From contig NZ_CP085524.1 of the NCBI RefSeq assembly GCF_004353525.1, forward strand, positions 2,730,001 to 2,794,000: a stretch of DNA of 64,000 nucleotides. Reading direction: 5' to 3'. The notes below the pieces were generated by a model. The model saw nothing but the letters and a program-made list of their open reading frames with translations. It was not told the DNA's origin and ran no database searches. This DNA is from Zhaonella formicivorans. Lineage in GTDB: Bacteria > Bacillota > DUOV01 > Zhaonellaceae. The translations under genes were made by a program, and so were the position numbers. Positions 61,584-64,000 of this stretch are shown in pieces. The stretch's first letter is position 1. Each line of letters starts with the position of its first letter.

Positions 61584-61661
61584 GCAATTTCCGGAGTAAG
61601 GCAAGCACAATTTTCTCCTTTTCGCATATATTGTGATAAACAATTGGAAGGAGGGGTAAAA

Positions 61662-63341
61662 TTGGCTGTTAACCTGAAACTGGTAAAAAAAAGAGTACAG
61701 GTTGAAACAGTTGTGGGCGAATATACCAGCCAGGTTACTTTAAAAGGAGAACTTACATTTCCGGTTGAAGTAAAGAAAATAAAAGATGTCCATGCTGAGA
61801 TCACAAATTTAGCGGCCAAGCCGCTTAAGGACAAACTACTTATTGAGGGGAAATTACATAAGCAGGTTACCTGGGTACCCGAGGCCGGCGGGCGCCACGA
61901 CGGAGTGGAATATGAGGCCGGGGGAGTGTACGACCTGCCGGTGGTTGAAACTTTTTCCCACTTTATGGATTTTTCCGGGTGTACACCGGAATGTGCTGTA
62001 ACCGTTGACGCCAGGGTGGAGTTTGTTGATCAGGCGGAAAAAACCGAAGGGGGGGACGATAGCCCTACGGTTTGGAGGCAGGATGTTACCATTGAACTGT
62101 TTGTACGAGTTAGCAGGGTTAGCAATGCCCATGTAATTACCGACGTGTTAGCGCCGGGAATGGCTCTGAATATTGTCAAAGACAAGTGTATCGTGGAAAG
62201 TGTGGTTGGCCAGGCGTCTAAGCAGGTTAAGGCAGTGGCCGATATTGAATTCCCGCGGGAAGTAGCCAAAATAAAAGTTGTACAGGCCAAGGTGAAAGAT
62301 ATAGCTACAGAAGTCGTGGCGGATAGGATAGAAGTTTCAGGGCAACTGCATCAGCAGATTTTCTATATCGAAGAGGGCACTGGACGGATGTTTGAAACCA
62401 GTGTCGACGAAGAGTGGACTGCACCAATCGAACTGCCGGGAGCCCGGCCCGGCATGGATGTGACAGCGGACGCTATGGTGGAGTGCGCGGAAGTTGAACT
62501 GAAACCCGATATCAAAAATCAAGCCCGTCGGACAGCAATTATTAAAATAGCCGTTAAAGCCATGGCGGATCTGCCTCTGGAATTTGTCAAGGATGTAACC
62601 GGCCCCAACATCAGGACAGTCAAAGGTGTTCTGAAGTGTGAAAATGTGGTGGGTTCGGCCACCAGTCAGGTGGATATCCAGAGAGACATAACTTTCCAGC
62701 AGCCCGTCAAAAAAATAATGAGTGCCGATGCCAAAGTGAAGTTCAAAAGAAAAGATACCAGGGTGGTGCCCGATCAGGTAGTTGTGGAAGGCATCCTACA
62801 TAAGCAGATCTTTTTTGTTGGTCTGTGTGATGATGCGGTTTGGGAGAAATCACTGGATGAGCCTTTTTCAACTTTTGTCGATATCCCCGGCGCCCAACCG
62901 GGCATGAATGTGGCGGTAAAGGGCAGGGTGGAAAATGTGGATTTGATACCGCCCGATTACCCGGAAAAATGCTGCGAGAATTTTGAACCGGAAAAGTATT
63001 CCTGGGATCAGGCGGCGGTGGTGGAAGTAAAGGCCAAAGTAACACAGACAAGGGAAATCGGCATTATATTGGATGTAACCGGCGAGGCTGCCGTTTTACC
63101 AGCCGAAGAATATGTGCGGGCAGTGGTGGACCGTCCCAGCATCAGGTTTTATAAGATTCAGCCGGGGGATACTTTCTGGAAACTGGCAGAGCGTTACGGC
63201 ACCACGGTGGAGGCAATTATGGAGCTTAACCCTTGCCTTGATCCGCAAAACCTTCAAATTGGCACTATAATGAAAATTCCCTGCGGCGTCCCTGGCGCCG
63301 TTAGTCCCCAGTCATCAGTCATCAGTCGCCAACAGTTTTAG
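61662..63341 (+). CDS. DUF3794-LysM spore coat/morphogenesis protein
   Basis: A 559-residue protein. Three DUF3794 repeats start near residues 10, 175 and 324, each opening with a VVGxxxxQV motif (VETVVGEYTSQV, VESVVGQASKQV, CENVVGSATSQV) and a KLHKQ/QLHQQ/ILHKQ signature. A single LysM follows at about 496-540 (YKIQPGDTFWKLAERYG). The organisation matches the clostridial SpoVID/SipL-like group. SipL uses a C-terminal LysM to bind SpoIVA and attach the coat. TTG start behind GAAGGAGGGG. Nearby coat-like genes fit this role. Confidence 0.88.
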   Translation: MAVNLKLVKKRVQVETVVGEYTSQVTLKGELTFPVEVKKIKDVHAEITNLAAKPLKDKLLIEGKLHKQVTWVPEAGGRHDGVEYEAGGVYDLPVVETFSHFMDFSGCTPECAVTVDARVEFVDQAEKTEGGDDSPTVWRQDVTIELFVRVSRVSNAHVITDVLAPGMALNIVKDKCIVESVVGQASKQVKAVADIEFPREVAKIKVVQAKVKDIATEVVADRIEVSGQLHQQIFYIEEGTGRMFETSVDEEWTAPIELPGARPGMDVTADAMVECAEVELKPDIKNQARRTAIIKIAVKAMADLPLEFVKDVTGPNIRTVKGVLKCENVVGSATSQVDIQRDITFQQPVKKIMSADAKVKFKRKDTRVVPDQVVVEGILHKQIFFVGLCDDAVWEKSLDEPFSTFVDIPGAQPGMNVAVKGRVENVDLIPPDYPEKCCENFEPEKYSWDQAAVVEVKAKVTQTREIGIILDVTGEAAVLPAEEYVRAVVDRPSIRFYKIQPGDTFWKLAERYGTTVEAIMELNPCLDPQNLQIGTIMKIPCGVPGAVSPQSSVISRQQF

Positions 63342-63540
63342 TCACCAGTTGCCAGCCATCAGCAGGCTAACGCCGTCGTTAGTCGTTAGCTTTCAGCCGC
63401 CAGCTATCAGCCCTCAGCAATTAGCCATTGGCTTTTCTGCAAAAGTCATACATGCAACTAAGTACTAAAAACTAATGACTAATGACGCAGCCGTAGGCTG
63501 CTACTGCGACTAGGAACTGGCGACTCACTGCTAGTTCGCT
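63303..63540. repeat. dispersed AGC-type repeat, long block
   Basis: Degenerate units (CAGTCATCAGTCATCAGTCG, CAGCCGCCAGCTATCAGCCC) lead into CAATTAGCCATTGGC, CATACATGCAACTAAGTACT and repeated 'actaatgac' words. The second half is a clear relative of 5740-5815. Gene-free. Confidence 0.75.
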
Positions 63541-63676
63541 TCAACGGTCAAAATGCCACCGTAATTTTACCTGTTGCTGGTTGCGCAGACCAAGTTCTCT
63601 TTACTTAATTTACCTGTGGCAATGCTCTTTTGGGGCTAATAGTATATAGTAACTGGGAAGAAGGAGGGAATTTTAG

Positions 63677-63946
63677 ATGAGCAGTGATTTGGAGAAGCTT
63701 TTACAGCAGATAGAAGCTAACGGGCATGCTGCTGCCGAGGTACATCCCAAGGAAGAACCAAAGCTGGGGGCCGGGAAAGTCGGTCCCACCGCAAGTGACC
63801 CCCGAGAGGTACCGGCAGAGGGAGAGGGTTCAGAGCCAAAACCTGCCGGGACAATCCCCGGAAGCAGTATAAACTATCGCAAGAGGACAGCATTTGTGGT
63901 ATTTCTTATTTTAATTCTTTTATTATTCAGCAACTCTTGGCGTTAA
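63677..63946 (+). CDS. small C-terminally anchored membrane protein
   Basis: An 89-residue protein. An N-terminal helix (SSDLEKLLQQIEANGH) and a Pro/Glu/Gly-rich stretch are followed by one membrane segment at the C terminus (TAFVVFLILILLLFSNSW) preceded by YRKR. A tail-anchored layout with the N terminus inside. Not recognised. RBS GAAGGAGGG. A decayed copy of the GCAA palindrome is just upstream (about 63580). Confidence 0.6.
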   Translation: MSSDLEKLLQQIEANGHAAAEVHPKEEPKLGAGKVGPTASDPREVPAEGEGSEPKPAGTIPGSSINYRKRTAFVVFLILILLLFSNSWR

Positions 63947-63978
63947 CAACATATATCTTTAGCAAACATAACGAATTA

Positions 63979-64000
63979 AGCCGTGCACACTTGCACGGCT
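63979..64000 (+). terminator. hairpin at window end
   Basis: AGCCGTGCA / TGCACGGCT; the expected T run would lie beyond the window. Confidence 0.6.

Overview
The window is about 64 kb of chromosome from a Gram-positive, endospore-forming, probably anaerobic Firmicute, most likely in the Clostridia/Peptococcaceae-like radiation. The evidence is a set of sporulation genes (pdaB, gin/csfB, yabG, a SleB-type cortex hydrolase, a DUF3794-LysM coat protein), a tungsten-type aldehyde ferredoxin oxidoreductase operon, and a conserved gene order. That order follows the B. subtilis region near the replication origin: rrn - csfB - yaaO - tmk - holB - yaaT(ricT) - yabA - yabB(trmN6) - yabC(rsmI) - abrB - metS - yabD(tatD) - yabE - ksgA - yabG/veg. 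Species assignment is inference; there is no 16S rRNA in the window.

Layout. 1-2425: the 3' half of a 23S rRNA gene, then four tandem degenerate 5S-like units of 141-142 bp, one canonical 5S gene and a terminator. 2.5-10.5 kb: pdaB, gin and the yaaO-to-rsmI housekeeping run (DNA replication, RNA modification, RNase Y control). 10.8-15.5 kb: an inserted block made of a molybdenum/tungsten-cofactor riboswitch with attenuator, a Tat-signal polyferredoxin, AOR, a YdhW-like protein and FdhD. 15.5-24.7 kb: abrB (opposite strand), metG-tatD, phoH, two glycerate-metabolism genes, a very small TGA-interrupted ORF followed by a SECIS-like hairpin (candidate selenoprotein), and an aminotransferase. 24.8-25.9 kb: gene debris (receiver-domain, GntR and ABC-transporter remnants). 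26-34 kb: tex, an isochorismatase-type hydrolase, YdcF, two tandem YabE-type 3D-domain proteins, and ksgA. The rnmV gene usually found between yabE and ksgA is not there.

34-64 kb is an accessory region dominated by surface or spore-coat functions. It holds an FG-GAP protein, a repeat protein with a DUF6385-like C terminus, four consecutive glycosyltransferases (three with TPR tails), two CAP-domain proteins (one apparently broken), three small HMA-like proteins without metal-binding cysteines, an IS110 transposase, two orphan proteins, inverted veg and yabG, two more glycosyltransferases, a LysM-SleB hydrolase, three paralogous Cys-rich coat-like proteins and a DUF3794-LysM protein. A plausible joint role is building and glycosylating the spore surface (inference).

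At least four families of short dispersed intergenic repeats run through the window: AGCTGTCAGC-type degenerate heptamers, a MITE-like element with inverted ends, GCAA-loop palindromes, and GGGGACA elements.
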